This document shows positions 18,492-27,624 of a stretch of DNA of 64,000 nt, piece after piece. The DNA is taken from positions 124,001 through 188,000 of the forward strand of contig JANQQU010000043.1 of assembly GCA_028284905.1 (NCBI GenBank), in the 5' to 3' direction. The stretch's first letter is position 1; each line of letters opens with the position of its first letter. The notes under the pieces were generated by a model. It did no database searches and was not told the DNA's origin. It saw only the letters and a program-made list of their open reading frames with translations. This stretch comes from Calditrichia bacterium (GTDB lineage Bacteria; Calditrichota; Calditrichia; RBG-13-44-9; J075). The position numbers and the translations under genes are program-made.

Positions 18492-20975
18492 TTAATTTTG
18501 AGAGACAACTGCTTCAGATGATTTCTTGCGGGGCTTCTTTACCGGCTTAGCAGCAGTTTGCATATACTCTTCCTGTGTAAAAGAATCGACTTGAATTGCA
18601 TCAGTGCGTGCTGCTTCTGCCTGGATCAATAATTCAGCCTCTTCCTGAGTGATGATCTTCGCATCTACCGCCTGCGGTACCAAGCGATCAATCCGATCTT
18701 TCGGCAGAATCTTCTTACGAACTGCCCGGCTGATTTTCTTCACAATAGCTTCCGCCTGGAAAGTCAGCAGGAAAGCATTTTCCAGTCTGCCAGCTGCCTC
18801 GTTAACATCTTTGGAAACGAATACACCACGCGTTAAAAGATCCCGCTGTTCGCCGGGGATTTGCAGCGCTTTTGCTACCAGATGACTGGTGTCGTCTGAG
18901 GGAGGTGCACTGAGTGAATTAAAACGGGACCACCAGGCGACAGGACCGCTGAAGGGAAATCCCATATTCTGAAAAAGCCCGTCAAAAGCAATTTGCATCT
19001 GGGAAAGGGCATGCTGCATTCCCCAATGGAGAAAGGGGAGATCTTCTTTGCGTCTGCCTTCTGCTTCAAAGCGACGCAGTACTGCCGTTCCCAAATAGAG
19101 CCACATAAAAATGTCTGCAAATCGTCCGGTTAATTTTTCTTTCCGTTTGAGATTGCCACCATATTTACCCATGGCAACATCTGCCAGAAAAGCGAAAGAC
19201 GCAGACGCCCAGGATATCTTCTTGTAATATTTTGCTGCCGGGCCGCTAACCGGTGCGGAAGCAAGCATACCGCGGGTTAAACTCAATACAATACTGCGGG
19301 AGAGATTGCGGATAACATGCCCGATATGGGGCCAGAAAGCGCGGTCAAAAGCTTTCACGTCGTTGTTCATTAACGCCATGATCTCTTTATAGGAATACGG
19401 ATGGCAGCGAATCGCGCCTTGTCCGAATATCATTAAGGTACGGGTTAGAATGTTCGCACCTTCAACTGTAATGTTAATCGGTACTGCAAAGTATCCATGG
19501 GCGAGCATATTACGCGGACCGCGGGAGATGCCGGCACCACCGGAAATGTCCATGGCATCATTAATCGCTTTACGAAGGTGTTCGGTAAAGGAATACTTCG
19601 CCATTGCGGTTACCACTGCCGGTTTTTCGCCTTTATCGAGACCGCCGCAGGTAAAACGACGGGCTGCTTCGAAAATGTAAGCATAACCACCAATACGGGA
19701 CAATGGCTCTTCGATGCCTTCAAATTTTCCAATAGAAATGCCGAATTGTTTCCGCACAGTGCTATAGGCACCAATCATTCTTGCGGCCATTTTAATGCCG
19801 CCTGTAGAGGAAGCCGGTAAGGAAATACCGCGGCCAACCGCCAGTGACTCTACCAACATCCGCCAACCATTGCCAGCCTGTTCCGGCCCCCCAATGATTG
19901 TATCTATCGGCACAACAACATCGTGCCCTTCGGTGGGGCAGTTGTAGAAAGGAATGCCCAGCGGGTCATGCCGCTTCCCGAGAACAACACCGGCAGTATC
20001 GGAAGGAATCAAGGCACATGTGATTCCGGGAAATTCGCCTTTACCAAGCAAGTTTTCCGGGTCACGTAATTTGAATGCTAAACCCAGAACTGTAGAAACT
20101 GCGGCTAAGGTGATGTAGCGTTTCTTCCAATTGAGACGTAAGTAAAGCTTGTCGTCTTCTCCGCGAAAAACAACGCCGCTGGAAGTCATCGAGCCGGCAT
20201 CGGAACCGGCACTCGGCTCAGTTAATGCGAAGCAGGGGATTTCCTGCCCATTGGCGAGGCGGGGCAAATAATAATCTTTCTGGGCATCTGTACCATAATG
20301 CATTAACAACTCCGCCGGCCCCAGGGAGTTCGGCACCATAACGGTCGTAGACAGTGGTCCACATCGAGAAGTGACTTTTTCAACAATTGCACTGTTGGCC
20401 AATGCGGAAAACCCATGACCACCATATTTTTTCGGAATGATTAATCCGAAGAATCTTTCCTGCTTCAAATAATCCCAGATTTCCTTAGGTAAATCCCGCT
20501 GTTGATGAACTTCCCAATCATCGGTCATTTGACAGACGGTTTCTACCGGTCCATCGAGAAATGCCTGTTCTTCTGATGATAATTCCGGGTAAGACTCATC
20601 CAGGATTCGCTTGAAATCCGGCTTGCCGGAAAATAATTCCCCGTCGACCCAGATGTTCCCCGCTTCGATCGCGGTTTTTTCCGTGTCAGAAATAGCGGGC
20701 AGAAATTTCATCGCTTTTAGCAATGATACAATCGGTCCGGTTAACAATATTTGCCGAATTGGAGGAATGCCAAATAAAACAGCAATTGTCCCCAGCACTA
20801 CCCATCCCCAAATAGGTGCACCAAGTCCGAATAATGTGAGCGCTCCGGCGGCAATCCATAGCCAGAAAGATGCGCCGGTAAAACCTAATAAAGCCGTTAA
20901 CAGCACAATCCCTGCGACAACCAGTGCAGGTGATATGCTGGTCAGGCTGCCATACAATGCGGTGAATGTTGACAT
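18492..20975 (-). CDS. fadE: Membrane-type acyl-CoA dehydrogenase FadE
   Basis: An 827-residue acyl-CoA dehydrogenase of the long FadE type (E. coli FadE is about 814). It performs the first, FAD-dependent step of fatty-acid beta-oxidation. Two or three hydrophobic segments lie at residues ~15-78, followed by the dehydrogenase core: FGLIIPKKYGGHGFS, ALTEPSAGSDAGSM, GGPEQAGNGWRMLVESLAVGR and DISGGAGISRGPRN. A C-terminal ~250-residue helical region matches the FadE-specific extension (DUF1974-like). The tail is Lys-rich (KPVKKPRKK). AGGAG 6 bases before the ATG supports the start. It is the last gene of tetR-fadN-fadA-fadE; electrons presumably go to an ETF or quinone acceptor not encoded here. 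Confidence 0.93.
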   Translation of the reverse strand: MSTFTALYGSLTSISPALVVAGIVLLTALLGFTGASFWLWIAAGALTLFGLGAPIWGWVVLGTIAVLFGIPPIRQILLTGPIVSLLKAMKFLPAISDTEKTAIEAGNIWVDGELFSGKPDFKRILDESYPELSSEEQAFLDGPVETVCQMTDDWEVHQQRDLPKEIWDYLKQERFFGLIIPKKYGGHGFSALANSAIVEKVTSRCGPLSTTVMVPNSLGPAELLMHYGTDAQKDYYLPRLANGQEIPCFALTEPSAGSDAGSMTSSGVVFRGEDDKLYLRLNWKKRYITLAAVSTVLGLAFKLRDPENLLGKGEFPGITCALIPSDTAGVVLGKRHDPLGIPFYNCPTEGHDVVVPIDTIIGGPEQAGNGWRMLVESLAVGRGISLPASSTGGIKMAARMIGAYSTVRKQFGISIGKFEGIEEPLSRIGGYAYIFEAARRFTCGGLDKGEKPAVVTAMAKYSFTEHLRKAINDAMDISGGAGISRGPRNMLAHGYFAVPINITVEGANILTRTLMIFGQGAIRCHPYSYKEIMALMNNDVKAFDRAFWPHIGHVIRNLSRSIVLSLTRGMLASAPVSGPAAKYYKKISWASASFAFLADVAMGKYGGNLKRKEKLTGRFADIFMWLYLGTAVLRRFEAEGRRKEDLPFLHWGMQHALSQMQIAFDGLFQNMGFPFSGPVAWWSRFNSLSAPPSDDTSHLVAKALQIPGEQRDLLTRGVFVSKDVNEAAGRLENAFLLTFQAEAIVKKISRAVRKKILPKDRIDRLVPQAVDAKIITQEEAELLIQAEAARTDAIQVDSFTQEEYMQTAAKPVKKPRKKSSEAVVSQN

Positions 20976-21055
20976 AATGACTCCTGAGTAAAAAGGTTCG
21001 GTGATTAATGTTATTAAGAGAGATCATTTGCGATAATGATCTCCCGGAAAATGAT

Positions 21056-22237
21056 TTAGTTCAAATTTTCAAAGATACCCGCCGCACCCATGCCGCCTCC
21101 AATGCACATAGTGCAGATACCATAGCGAACATTTTGCTTTTGCATTTCATGTAGCAGTGTCGCAGTCAGTTTTGCGCCAGTGCATCCAAGCGGGTGACCA
21201 AGTGCTATCGCGCCACCGTTGACGTTTACGATGGATTCATCGATATCTAGGGAGCGAATCACTGCCAGCGCCTGGGCGGCAAAGGCTTCGTTCAATTCGA
21301 TTAATCCAATGTCTTTTAAAGAGAGGCCAGCCTGCTTCAGCGCTTTCGGAATTGCTTCGATCGGTCCAATGCCCATAATCTCCGGGGCGACACCTGCTAC
21401 AGCGTAACCAACGAGGCGGGCCAACGGCTTGGCACCGGTTTCTTTTACCATGCGTTCGCTCATCACTACCGATGCAGCCGCACCATCGGACATTTGTGAG
21501 GCATTACCGGCAGTCACTGTGCCGCCCAGTTTGAAAACCGGGCGCAGTTTTGCAAGTGCTTCGTAAGAGGTATCCAGGCGAGGACCCTCATCCGTATCGA
21601 AAACGCCATCGATCGTTTTGGTATTTCCATTCTTATAAACGGTGCGGGAAACGTTTAATGGTACGATCTCATTCTTGAAGCGCCCGGCCTCAATTGCTTT
21701 ACCTGCTTTCGTGTGGGAGCCGAGAGAGAACTTGTCCTGATCTTCCCGGGAAATTTGATATTTCTCCGCGACATTTTCCGCGGTAATGCCCATCCCGACG
21801 TAAACATCGGGGTCTGCGCTAACCAAGTCGGGATTTGGTGCAAAGAAAAAACCGCTCATTGGTACAAGGCTCATAGACTCAGCACCACCGGCAACAACCG
21901 TGTCGGCGTGTCCCGCCATAATTGCTTGTGAGGCCATAGCAATCGTTTGCAGTCCGGAAGAGCAAAAACGATTTATTGTTGCCGCCGGCACGCTATCCGG
22001 TAACCCGGCAATTTGCGCGATAATCCGACCCATATTCAGACCTTGCTCACCTTCCGGCATCGCGCATCCAATGAGAACATCGTCAATCTGCTCCGGTGCT
22101 AGTCCGGAAATTTTATCAATCGCCCCGTTTACTGCGGCTGCCCCGAGATCTTCCGGCCGGTAATGGCTGAGGGTTCCCCGTTTTGCCTTGCCTACGGCTG
22201 TCCGCACACTGCTGACGATATATGCATCATTTTTCAT
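21056..22237 (-). CDS. fadA: Acetyl-CoA acyltransferase (beta-ketothiolase)
   Basis: A 393-residue thiolase, the usual length. It cleaves 3-ketoacyl-CoA with CoA in the last step of beta-oxidation. Catalytic residues are visible: C92 in NRFCSSG (acyl acceptor), H348 in ALGHPLGCTGA and C378 in CIGGGMGAAG. AGGAG lies about 9 bases before the ATG. It is placed between fadN and fadE, in the order known from Bacillus subtilis fadNAE. A biosynthetic acetoacetyl-CoA thiolase is excluded mainly by context and by the FadA-like N-terminal half (VRTAVGKAKRG). Confidence 0.93.
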   Translation of the reverse strand: MKNDAYIVSSVRTAVGKAKRGTLSHYRPEDLGAAAVNGAIDKISGLAPEQIDDVLIGCAMPEGEQGLNMGRIIAQIAGLPDSVPAATINRFCSSGLQTIAMASQAIMAGHADTVVAGGAESMSLVPMSGFFFAPNPDLVSADPDVYVGMGITAENVAEKYQISREDQDKFSLGSHTKAGKAIEAGRFKNEIVPLNVSRTVYKNGNTKTIDGVFDTDEGPRLDTSYEALAKLRPVFKLGGTVTAGNASQMSDGAAASVVMSERMVKETGAKPLARLVGYAVAGVAPEIMGIGPIEAIPKALKQAGLSLKDIGLIELNEAFAAQALAVIRSLDIDESIVNVNGGAIALGHPLGCTGAKLTATLLHEMQKQNVRYGICTMCIGGGMGAAGIFENLN

Positions 22238-22291
22238 GTTAAAAACTCCTGTTCATTCGCTTTTCTATTTTCAAATTTTCTTTGCAAAAAA

Positions 22292-22357
22292 AGGGATTAG
22301 GAGTTTAGGGGCTTAGGTTTGTCTTTTCCTAAAACCCTAATCACCTAAAACCCTAAT
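22292..22357. repeat. TTAGG-type dyad repeat
   Basis: Between fadN and fadA there are three spaced TTAGG words on the + strand (GGATTAGGAGTTTAGGGGCTTAGG, 22294-22317), then two 14-base copies of CCTAAAACCCTAAT (22328-22341 and 22344-22357). The two halves form an imperfect inverted repeat. The stop codon of fadN (22353-22355) is supplied by the second copy. Confidence 0.7.
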
Positions 22358-24722
22358 TGCGTAAAGGCTTGTTAGTGGTCAGGATGCTCTTAATTCGCGC
22401 CTGCGTTTTTTCCTGCTTCAGTAAATCCACAAAAGCTTCACGTTCCAGCTTTAACAGATAGTCTTCATCAACCAGGGTAGGAGAAGAGATGTCTCCCCCA
22501 CACATCACATGGGCAAGTTTTTTGGCGATAAAGAAGTCGTATTCCGTTGCAAAGTTGCCCTGCTGCATTTGATAGACGAATGCTTCGATAACGGCCTGCC
22601 CGGTTTTTCCGATGACCATAACTGCGTTTCGACGGGGAGGAGGTGAGTAGCCGCTGTTTGCCATTCGCAACACTTCTTCTTTGGCAATGTGGATGCGCCG
22701 ATCACCATTCATCGCAATGCGAGTGTTTGGAGGCAGCAGTCCTAATTCTACCGCTTCCTTACCACTCGTCGAAACGCGGGCGGTACCGATAACCTGAAAG
22801 ACTTTCATCAGGTAGGCCTGAATTTCATTAACGAAGCCATTGGGTGCCTGTTCTGCCGCACGGATGGTCAATGCGGCGGTGCCGGTGCCGGCAGGGATTA
22901 ACCCTGCGCCGACTTCTACCAGGCCGACATAAGATTCCAGAGCCGCGACCACATTGGCACTGGCGAGAGCTATTTCGCAACCGCCGCCCAGCGTCATGCC
23001 ATGCAGCGCGGTAACCACCGGCTTGCGGGCATAGCGAATGCGCTGGACCATATTCTGGAATTTTTCCGTCGCCGGCAAAAGCAGATCAAATTTGCCCTCC
23101 TGAAGCACATGGGCAACTTCTCCTAAATTCGCACCAACTGAAAAATGTTTACCATCATTTCCGATGACCATTCCTTTTAAATTGTGCTGCTCTACATAAT
23201 CGATGGCGGCCAGAATGCCGTCAACAACGGCATTGCCGAGAGTATTGGACTTGGAACGAAATTCGAAGAGAGCTACACCATCGCCAAGATCAAGTAATGC
23301 AGACTCAGCGCCTTCCAATAACACGTTATCTGTATTCGCAGCAACCTTCGCCAGGTCGATCGCATCTGCATAAACAGGCGCGGCGACGTAGCCCTGACCG
23401 GGAATGTATGTATGCATCCGACCGTCAATCTCTTTATAGAAACTGGTGTTACCGTCAGCTTTCATTTGCCCGAGCCACTCTGGCAGGTCAATGTTTGCAG
23501 CTTGTAAATCGCTAAGGATCTGATCGAAACCGATAATGTCCCATCTTTCGAAAGGACCGGTATCCCAGGCAAACCCCCATTTCATCGCACGGTCAATATC
23601 TGCGGGATTGTCAGCAATTTCCGGGACTCTCCGGGCGGAGTATCCAATTAAATCAAGGGTTGCCTGCTTAAAGAATTTGCCGGCTCTACCACCGTCGTGA
23701 TAGACGGCCCGAATACGATCCGGCAATTTCCCAGCTTTGCGTAAAGCATCGGTGTCGCCAAGATTCATCGGTTTCGGAGGTTCATAATTCATCGTTTCCG
23801 GATTCAATGAGAGGATTTCTTTTTTGACCTTTTTGTAAAAGCCCTGGCGGGTTTTAGCACCGAGGACGCCTTTCTCTATCATTGTATCGAGAAGGGCAGG
23901 GGGGAGATGGCTTTCCCGGCTTTCATCTTCAGGAACGGCTTCATAAAGATTCTTCGCGACATATGTCAGCGTGTCCAATCCAACTACGTCAGCAGTGCGA
24001 AACGTTGCGGATTTCGGATGACCGGTGAGCGGGCCGGTAAGAAAATCAACTTCTTCGATGGTATAATCGCCATCTGTAAAAGCGCGTAGTGCAGACATCA
24101 TCGTATAATTGCCAATACGGTTTGCAATGAAGTTTGGTGTGTCTTTGGCAATGACGATGCTTTTGCCCAGATGCGTTCTGCCAAACCAGGAAATATGATC
24201 AAGAATGTTTTGATCCGTGTCCGGGGTTGGAATGATCTCAAGGAGTTTTAAATAACGGGGCGGATTAAAAAAATGGGTGCCCATAAAACGTTTCTTGAAA
24301 GATGCTGAACGTCCTTCGGAGATTAAACGAATCGGAAGGCCACTGGTGTTTGTAGTGATGATTGTATTTTCACCGATTGCTGCTTCTATACGTTCCATTA
24401 AAGATTGTTTGATAGCAAGATTTTCAATAATCGCCTCGACGACCCACTCAACGTCTTTAAGGAGATGTAAGTCATCGTCAAAATTCCCTTTGTAGATCCG
24501 GCGGGAAGCCGTGGCATCTGCGAAAGGTGCCGGTTTCATTTTAAGCGTCTTTTTGAAAGCACCATTAACAATGCTGTTCCTGGGACCCTCTTTTGCCGGA
24601 ATGTCCAGCAACAGCACTTCCAGTCCGGCATTGGCCAGATGAGCGGCAATTTGTGCACCCATAACGCCTGCACCGAGCACCGCTGCTTTCCGGAAGGGGA
24701 GAAACGTTCTTTCTTGCTGCAT
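22353..24722 (-). CDS. fadN: 3-hydroxyacyl-CoA dehydrogenase / enoyl-CoA hydratase FadN
   Basis: A 789-residue bifunctional beta-oxidation enzyme. The order is dehydrogenase first: G17-A-G-V-M-G Rossmann loop, THFFNPPRY motif and a second C-terminal HCDH half. An enoyl-CoA hydratase/crotonase domain follows (HGMTLGGGCEIALASA). This order is that of B. subtilis FadN, not E. coli FadB, where the hydratase comes first. The start at 24722 has a perfect AGGAGG (24730-24735); an in-frame TTG at 24791 lies inside the operator palindrome and is not credible. Two TTGAACA-type palindromes lie directly upstream, predicting repression by the adjacent TetR protein. Confidence 0.92.
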   Translation of the reverse strand: MQQERTFLPFRKAAVLGAGVMGAQIAAHLANAGLEVLLLDIPAKEGPRNSIVNGAFKKTLKMKPAPFADATASRRIYKGNFDDDLHLLKDVEWVVEAIIENLAIKQSLMERIEAAIGENTIITTNTSGLPIRLISEGRSASFKKRFMGTHFFNPPRYLKLLEIIPTPDTDQNILDHISWFGRTHLGKSIVIAKDTPNFIANRIGNYTMMSALRAFTDGDYTIEEVDFLTGPLTGHPKSATFRTADVVGLDTLTYVAKNLYEAVPEDESRESHLPPALLDTMIEKGVLGAKTRQGFYKKVKKEILSLNPETMNYEPPKPMNLGDTDALRKAGKLPDRIRAVYHDGGRAGKFFKQATLDLIGYSARRVPEIADNPADIDRAMKWGFAWDTGPFERWDIIGFDQILSDLQAANIDLPEWLGQMKADGNTSFYKEIDGRMHTYIPGQGYVAAPVYADAIDLAKVAANTDNVLLEGAESALLDLGDGVALFEFRSKSNTLGNAVVDGILAAIDYVEQHNLKGMVIGNDGKHFSVGANLGEVAHVLQEGKFDLLLPATEKFQNMVQRIRYARKPVVTALHGMTLGGGCEIALASANVVAALESYVGLVEVGAGLIPAGTGTAALTIRAAEQAPNGFVNEIQAYLMKVFQVIGTARVSTSGKEAVELGLLPPNTRIAMNGDRRIHIAKEEVLRMANSGYSPPPRRNAVMVIGKTGQAVIEAFVYQMQQGNFATEYDFFIAKKLAHVMCGGDISSPTLVDEDYLLKLEREAFVDLLKQEKTQARIKSILTTNKPLRN

Positions 24723-24743
24723 TCGTAAACCTCCTGAAATATT

Positions 24744-24756
24744 TGAACACCGTTCA
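24744..24756. promoter_or_regulatory. Predicted TetR/FadR-type operator, site 1
   Basis: TGAACACCGTTCA, a 13-bp palindrome with one central imperfection, between the fadN start and the tetR gene. It matches the two stronger sites at 24777-24791 and 25523-25537. Confidence 0.65.
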
Positions 24757-24776
24757 GTAAATTTATACGATTTTTC

Positions 24777-24791
24777 TTGAACAGTGTTCAA
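24777..24791. promoter_or_regulatory. Predicted TetR/FadR-type operator, site 2
   Basis: TTGAACAGTGTTCAA, a palindrome symmetric about its central base, 55 bases upstream of the fadN start codon. It is nearly identical to the site in front of tetR. Confidence 0.72.
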
Positions 24792-24856
24792 TTACGATAA
24801 AAAAGTTACCACTGTGTTATAAATTTTTGATCAATTAGGTCAAATTCTAATTTCGT

Positions 24857-25471
24857 TTATATGGGATTATCAGCTGCCGGATGAAGATGCATACGGATAA
24901 TTTGTTCGATAGCTGCTTCAATCATTGTATCGTTTGCAATCCGCTTGTCAATCCTTTGGGCTTGAATCAGGGTAATCACGCCATGCATAAAAGACCAGGA
25001 AATATGGGCATTGAGATAGGGGTCCTCAACAACCATCAGGTTTTCTTTCGCACAATCTTTCAAAGTGCGGGCAACAACCTCCACACTACGCCGGGCTTTG
25101 CGATATTTCTCAGCAGGATATCTTGCCATGCGTTCTGGCTTGAGCATGAACATGATTTCATAGTATTCCGGATTTTCCAGGGCGAAGTTCAAATATGCCC
25201 GGGATAGCGCTGCCAGTCGCTCTACCGGATTTTCATGTGCTTTCTCTGCGGACTCCTGCCGTTCGACGAGCATGTCAAATCCCTCTTCTATCAGGGTATG
25301 AGTTAGCTCGTCCTTGCTTTTGAAATGAAAATATATTAAACCAACACTACAACCGACCTGGCGGGCAATCATACGAGTCGAGATATTGTTAATGCCTTTT
25401 TCCACCAGTAATTTACGGGTGACATCAAGAATACTTCGGCGAATAATTTCAGTCTTGGATTCCGTGGCCAT
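24857..25471 (-). CDS. TetR/AcrR-family regulator, FadR-like
   Basis: A 204-residue TetR-family repressor. The helix-turn-helix lies in residues ~10-55 (TRMIARQVGCSVGLIYFHFKSKDEL, with the family YxHFxSK pattern). The C-terminal helical ligand domain probably senses an acyl-CoA. It is divergently separated from nothing: it is the first gene of the minus-strand fad unit, and a matching palindrome lies 52 bases upstream of its start (25523-25537) with two more between it and fadN. Autoregulation and control of fadN-fadA-fadE are therefore predicted. Similar organisation is known for B. subtilis FadR, although that operator has a different sequence. Confidence 0.88.
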   Translation of the reverse strand: MATESKTEIIRRSILDVTRKLLVEKGINNISTRMIARQVGCSVGLIYFHFKSKDELTHTLIEEGFDMLVERQESAEKAHENPVERLAALSRAYLNFALENPEYYEIMFMLKPERMARYPAEKYRKARRSVEVVARTLKDCAKENLMVVEDPYLNAHISWSFMHGVITLIQAQRIDKRIANDTMIEAAIEQIIRMHLHPAADNPI

Positions 25472-25522
25472 AAGCTAATCGATTTAGTACTGGTTAACAG
25501 GTTAGTTTAGTATAGCAAAAAA

Positions 25523-25537
25523 TTGAACACTGTTCAA
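25523..25537. promoter_or_regulatory. Predicted TetR/FadR-type operator, site 3
   Basis: TTGAACACTGTTCAA, a palindrome (extended by A/T at each side to 25522-25538) about 52 bases upstream of the tetR start. It implies autoregulation. Confidence 0.72.
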
Positions 25538-25603
25538 TGGTTTTTTTGAAAAAAATTTCACGAAGTGTATTTTCACTAAAAATTCGACTGAAAGGGCAGG
25601 GGA

Positions 25604-27598
25604 TTAAAGATTGTCATTGATGAACTGTAGAAGCGCTTTAGCCCGGGGATAGTCGGACTGCCGCTGAAGTAATTGCTCGACTGCACCTTTTGCCTGAGGA
25701 AATTTCTGTGCAGATGCATAGGCCTGGGATAAACTGAATAGTGATTGGAGATCAGTCGGATCTGCCTGAACCGCTTGTTCCAGATAAGGAACGGCCTTGG
25801 CAGCATTCCCTTGCTGCAAATAAATACTACCCACCATTTTATAGACATAAGCGCCCGGCTCTATTGACAATGCCTGGTTAAAGGACGATAAAGCTTCGTC
25901 AAATCTATTGAGACGCATGAGGCATTGGCCTAAGAAAATATAGGGTGCGGAATTAATGGGGGTTGCCCGAATAAGTGCTTTGTATTCCCGGGCAGCATTT
26001 TCCCAATCTTGTTGTTGGGTATAGAGTTCGGCGGCTTCAACATGGAGCTGTTCCCAATTGATTTCATCCATCCAGAATTTTAGAGCGAGTGCCTGTAACG
26101 GGGTTGCATTAGGAATTTTATATTCACGTTTTGGGGGAGGGGAGTTCTTTTGAAATGGCCAGCCGGACATTAAATAGTCGATACGAATCCGGGCGACTTC
26201 CTGATCGATATACGTAACACCAATCTCACTAAGCCATTCCTGATCCGGCACAACGGTAACTTCTGGCGGGCCGCAAAGTTCGGCATTCAGAATTGTTGTC
26301 GCATATGCTTTTGCCATTAGGGCATAACCGGTAATGGTTGGATGAAGATGCTCCAACATTAATGTTTTGCCGATAAGCCGGCCGGGGGAATATTTCTCAA
26401 ATGCTTCTTTCACCAGTGCAAGTAACACTTTCTCATCGTCTCTGAATTGATAAAGCGCTTCATTCAATGCTTCGCTGGCCCGAAATCGCAACCCATCATA
26501 CTCTTTGGCAAGATAGAATGCATCATAAGCACCGGCAGTATCGCCGCTGGTTTCCATGATTTCTCCTAACAAATAATATTGACTGGCCGGCAGAGAATCT
26601 TGCTGGATGCACAGGTTGATTGCTTTCAGGCTGCCAGCAAAATCACCCGCTTTATAGTATTTGATCGCTTTTTGGTAGTTGCTTTGCCAACTGGCGCGAT
26701 TTGTTTCAGCTGAAAAGACATCCGTAAAAGGTGCCTGATCGCGAATATTGCTGACCAGGCTGCCAACCACAACCGGAATTTCCCTTTCATTGAAATAGGT
26801 GATTATGTCTCCCATATTCCCCTGAAACGTCTCCGTCGCCAGATGAAATAACTCACTGTCGTAAGGCACTTCCTTTTCCCGGACCATACGCTCCATTAAA
26901 GTGCCGCGATCTTTTTGGGCACCGCTACCACTGCGTAACCAGGCCATAAAATCCCGGACAAGATTCAGCGTTTTGTAATTCCGTAAACTCAGAAAAAGAT
27001 TCACCAGCCAGCGTTGGCGACCGAGCGATTCTGCAGAAGCGACCGCTAATCCCCCGTAGAACTCATTATGGCCGGCATAAATTAGCACTAGGTCTGGCTT
27101 ATGCGGACCAAGCTCCAGGGCAATATCCCGCAGAGTATAGCTGGCAACCGCCGGCATTGCGAAGTTTACCATTTCGAAACGTTTGTTCGGGTAATGCTTT
27201 TTCAGTAAAACTTCCAGCATGGAAGAAAAACGGCCATTGAACATGTATGGGTATCCGGCAGCGCTGGAACCTCCGAGAACAAATATACGATACATGTCAT
27301 CCGGCTTTTCTTTCAGGAAAATATCTGTTGGGGAAACAGCCGGTTGCACGCCGGTAGCTGGAAAATAGCGGGCACCAAGCTCCGGGTTGATGCTGTAATT
27401 AGCCGGTGCAGGTGTGAAAGTTTGCAGGAGGGGAATGTCTTTTCCATAACCAATTACCCGTAAAGTCAGCTCTAGCAGTACGAAGAAAAGGATCGGAATG
27501 AAAACCAGAATGATTTTAAACATCCGTTCCCGGCTGGCATTTGTTGTCGGTGCTGCCGGTGCCGGTTTTTGGGAAGATCCTTTACGCTTTTTGGCCAT
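25604..27598 (-). CDS. SGNH/GDSL-type hydrolase with C-terminal TPR repeats
   Basis: A 664-residue protein anchored by one N-terminal helix (~27-48) after a basic tail. An SGNH hydrolase-like domain follows: block I as GGSSAAG (probable nucleophile S111), block III as YAGHNEFYGG, and a final His in EHLHPTITGY, where the usual D-x-x-H is E-x-x-H. TPR repeats occupy ~315-390 and again ~520-660 (NAAREYKALIRATPIN, FLGQCLMRLNRFDEALSSFNQAL and two more). This fused architecture recurs in diverse bacteria; the substrate is unknown, perhaps an envelope polysaccharide ester. It is not obviously co-transcribed with uvrA, which ends 26 bases upstream on the same strand, though that is possible. Confidence 0.82.
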   Translation of the reverse strand: MAKKRKGSSQKPAPAAPTTNASRERMFKIILVFIPILFFVLLELTLRVIGYGKDIPLLQTFTPAPANYSINPELGARYFPATGVQPAVSPTDIFLKEKPDDMYRIFVLGGSSAAGYPYMFNGRFSSMLEVLLKKHYPNKRFEMVNFAMPAVASYTLRDIALELGPHKPDLVLIYAGHNEFYGGLAVASAESLGRQRWLVNLFLSLRNYKTLNLVRDFMAWLRSGSGAQKDRGTLMERMVREKEVPYDSELFHLATETFQGNMGDIITYFNEREIPVVVGSLVSNIRDQAPFTDVFSAETNRASWQSNYQKAIKYYKAGDFAGSLKAINLCIQQDSLPASQYYLLGEIMETSGDTAGAYDAFYLAKEYDGLRFRASEALNEALYQFRDDEKVLLALVKEAFEKYSPGRLIGKTLMLEHLHPTITGYALMAKAYATTILNAELCGPPEVTVVPDQEWLSEIGVTYIDQEVARIRIDYLMSGWPFQKNSPPPKREYKIPNATPLQALALKFWMDEINWEQLHVEAAELYTQQQDWENAAREYKALIRATPINSAPYIFLGQCLMRLNRFDEALSSFNQALSIEPGAYVYKMVGSIYLQQGNAAKAVPYLEQAVQADPTDLQSLFSLSQAYASAQKFPQAKGAVEQLLQRQSDYPRAKALLQFINDNL

Positions 27599-27624
27599 AG
27601 AAAATTTCCGTTAGTGCAGTGGGG

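Noticed and set aside
24723-24791. Longer N-terminus for FadN from a TTG at 24791
   Set aside because: The TTG is inside the TTGAACAGTGTTCAA palindrome, while ATG 24722 has a perfect AGGAGG.
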